From contig DASTSN010000090.1 of NCBI GenBank assembly GCA_035760665.1, positions 1 through 7,503 on the forward strand: a stretch of DNA of 7,503 nucleotides, given 5' to 3'. Under the pieces are notes generated by a model. That model was not told the origin of the DNA. It ran no database searches and was given only the letters and a program-made list of their open reading frames with translations. The translations under genes were made by a program, and so were the position numbers. Of this stretch, positions 6,076 through 7,503 are shown piece after piece; within the stretch, counting starts at the first letter, position 1; every line of letters begins with the position of its first letter. Source of the stretch: DASTSN01 sp035760665. GTDB lineage: Bacteria > Bacteroidota > Bacteroidia > Chitinophagales > Chitinophagaceae.

Positions 6076-7203
6076 TCAGGCTCTTTCTGCCAAAACAAAC
6101 TCTTTTTCTTTTTTTAATAAAGCTTTTTCACATTTCTTCCAGTAACTAAAAAAGGAACTGTAAAATCCCTGAATGTGTGGAAACATCCAGTCTCTGCTGT
6201 CTTTATTGCCAGGATAATGCTTGAAAGCCGGATGTTCTTTTGAAAAAATGGCGGGAAACTGCGAAAGCCCCGGTATTTCGTACACTTCACCGGTGAAAAC
6301 CTGGAGGCCTTCAATATTTTTAGACAGGTCAAGTATGAATTGAATCACATGCTCGCTTACCGGGTATTGCTTGAAGTGAGAGGGCTCCAGTACCAATATG
6401 CGGTTTGCCTTTTCTTCCTGTCGCCAGGCTGGATCAAGATTATAGGAATTATAGAGCAACAATGGTAAAGAATGGTCGAGCGTTAACTCTCTGGATGCCG
6501 GTAAATGCGTTTCGAAATGTAATGCAGAAGAATCCTTCAATATATCCGGGACAGGTGTTTCGTGCAACTCCTCGTACGACTTATCTAAAAAAGTATGTTG
6601 CTGATGGCTGTTTGTGTATTTATTAATATTGTCCTGGTTACAGTAATATTTCCTGCCTGAAAATGTTCCTGCAACCCACTGCCAGTTGCAGGCGTTGCTG
6701 GCAAGGTCACCATCCAGCAGGTGGTAATACATCCATTGAGAGGGCATTTGCCAGTAAGCTTTTGCTATATTACAGGCGATGCTTGCTACGTACATACGCA
6801 GATGGTTATGCATGTAACCAGTTTTATACAGTTGCTGCACGGCGCGGTCAATGCTCTGAATCCCGGTGGAAGCAGTGGCTATTGCTGTTGGCATTTTACT
6901 GTGAAGTACCCCGGTATTGGCATGGCGGATGTCATTGAATAAATCTTCTTCGAGCTGCTGCCATGCACGCTGAAAATATTCCCGCCAGGCAAGTTCCTGT
7001 AAAAATTTTTTTATTTCAGCCAGTTCAAATCCCCTGGCAAGCAGGCTGTTCAAAACTTGTTTTGTACTGATTACACCACGTGAAATATAAGGCGACAGCA
7101 TGGTCACATCGCCATGCAGAAAATTCCTGTTCCTGGCATAACTGATGGGATCTATTTGATCAAGCTGCTTAATTATATCATTGTAGTTGGTGGTAAACGG
7201 CAT
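6076..7203 (-). CDS. Photolyase/cryptochrome-related FAD-binding protein, no N-terminal antenna domain, C-terminal Rossmann-like segment
   Basis: A 375-residue protein whose first ~210 residues match the helical FAD-binding domain of DNA photolyases and cryptochromes. Seen directly: SPYISRG (37-43); E-L-A-W-R-E-Y-F (70-77), giving equivalents of E. coli photolyase Glu274, Trp277 and Arg278; TGYMHNHLRM (128-137), matching TGWMHNRLRM; Trp151 at the Trp359 position; and DGDLASN...WQW (164-176), matching Asp372, Asp374, Asn378, Trp382 and Trp384. By hand alignment the third electron-chain Trp (306) has no counterpart. The usual N-terminal antenna-binding alpha/beta domain is absent: the FAD domain begins within 25 residues of the start. 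Instead, residues about 245-345 contain RILVLEP (268-274), a helix-like stretch, and LQVFTGEVYEI (300-310), which resemble strands of a Rossmann-like domain. The protein could be a DNA repair enzyme, a light sensor or another flavoprotein; substrate unknown. The ATG at 7203 has no Shine-Dalgarno or clear promoter. Confidence 0.9.
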   Translation of the reverse strand: MPFTTNYNDIIKQLDQIDPISYARNRNFLHGDVTMLSPYISRGVISTKQVLNSLLARGFELAEIKKFLQELAWREYFQRAWQQLEEDLFNDIRHANTGVLHSKMPTAIATASTGIQSIDRAVQQLYKTGYMHNHLRMYVASIACNIAKAYWQMPSQWMYYHLLDGDLASNACNWQWVAGTFSGRKYYCNQDNINKYTNSHQQHTFLDKSYEELHETPVPDILKDSSALHFETHLPASRELTLDHSLPLLLYNSYNLDPAWRQEEKANRILVLEPSHFKQYPVSEHVIQFILDLSKNIEGLQVFTGEVYEIPGLSQFPAIFSKEHPAFKHYPGNKDSRDWMFPHIQGFYSSFFSYWKKCEKALLKKEKEFVLAERA

Positions 7204-7390
7204 ATCAGGTTTATTATGTCAAACAGTCCATTCGCAAATTGGTTTGATAAGGTTGCCTGCAATCTGCTTTTGTTCAATTGTTTTTTGTATTGGTGCCGTA
7301 TTTCGTAAACAAAAACATTTGCCGGGATTGCCTGGTTTTACCCTCTGAACAATGCTGGTAATGAGGTTGCCGGGCGAATTGCACAAACAA

Positions 7391-7501
7391 TCAGGCTGTA
7401 ATAATTCGGTGTTCTTTTAATAACGTTGTGGTAAGTTCTTTTCCTTCCTGCAGGTTTTTGTAGGATCGCACATCGCATAGCAGCATGGTATGATCGCCTG
7501 C
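7391..7501 (-). CDS. Probable flavin reductase family protein, C-terminal fragment (5' end outside window)
   Basis: On the minus strand one frame stays open from the window edge to a TGA at 7393-7391, giving 36 residues. The fragment starts A-G-D-H-T-M-L-L-C-D-V, resembling the G-D-H-x-(I/V/L)-(F/L)-x-x-x-V strand near the C-terminus of flavin reductase-like proteins (DIM6/NTAB, FMN-binding split barrel). It ends with L-T-T-T-L-L-K-E-H-R-I-I. Such enzymes bind FMN and often reduce free flavin with NAD(P)H. The other two frames on this strand look random: one stops after 28 codons, and the other is rich in Arg and Cys with no recognisable motif. The gene precedes the photolyase-like gene on the same strand by 187 bp. 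The assignment rests on a short fragment, so family is moderate and function low in confidence. Confidence 0.6.
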   Translation of the reverse strand, partial: AGDHTMLLCDVRSYKNLQEGKELTTTLLKEHRIITA

Positions 7502-7503
7502 AT

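Noticed and set aside
7114..7308. Plus-strand open frame of 64 codons partly over the photolyase-like gene start and the 7204-7390 gap
   Set aside because: Its composition is low-quality, it has no motif, and it overlaps a conserved gene in antisense.
7319..7374. Direct repeat TTGCCGGG at 7319-7326 and 7367-7374
   Set aside because: Eight bases, two copies, no array and no symmetry; easily chance, and not tied to a promoter or terminator.

Overview
The window looks like chromosomal DNA of a member of the Bacteroidota, most likely a Chitinophagaceae relative. The reasons are a six-domain ribosomal protein S1 with a long Ala/Thr/Pro-rich N-terminal extension, two intergenic copies of the Bacteroidota -7 promoter element (TAnnTTTG, here TATCTTTG), no Shine-Dalgarno sequence before any start codon, and protein families of Bacteroidota type. 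The genus assignment is inference. No RNA gene, insertion sequence, CRISPR array, prophage or pseudogene was seen, and no stretch over 300 bases lacks a gene.

Layout, left to right. (1) The C-terminal end of a type I methionine aminopeptidase (+), cut by the window edge. (2) A complete HI0933/BaiN-type FAD oxidoreductase (+). (3) A membrane-associated lysophospholipid acyltransferase (-), which meets gene 2 tail-to-tail so that both stop codons lie in the same TTAA. (4) A 195-bp divergent intergenic region holding an inverted repeat, an A-tract, a TATCTTTG promoter and a short leader hairpin. (5) rpsA (+), closed by a strong intrinsic terminator. (6) A second, different acyltransferase (+). 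(7) A hotdog-fold acyl-CoA thioesterase (-) with its own TATCTTTG promoter. (8) A photolyase-related FAD protein (-) with unusual domain order. (9) A 187-bp gap (7204-7390) in which I see no convincing promoter or gene. (10) The last 36 codons of what looks like a flavin reductase family protein (-), running off the right edge.

Most of this is housekeeping: translation (S1, N-terminal methionine removal) and membrane lipid metabolism (two acyltransferases and an acyl-CoA thioesterase, in separate transcription units). The least ordinary part is the right end. The photolyase-like protein keeps the FAD-domain signature residues but has no N-terminal antenna domain; in its place a Rossmann-like segment follows the FAD domain. 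A probable flavin reductase lies directly upstream on the same strand. This may be the edge of a flavin or light-response cluster that continues beyond the window, but that is a hypothesis. Apart from this I found no evidence of a wholly new system.
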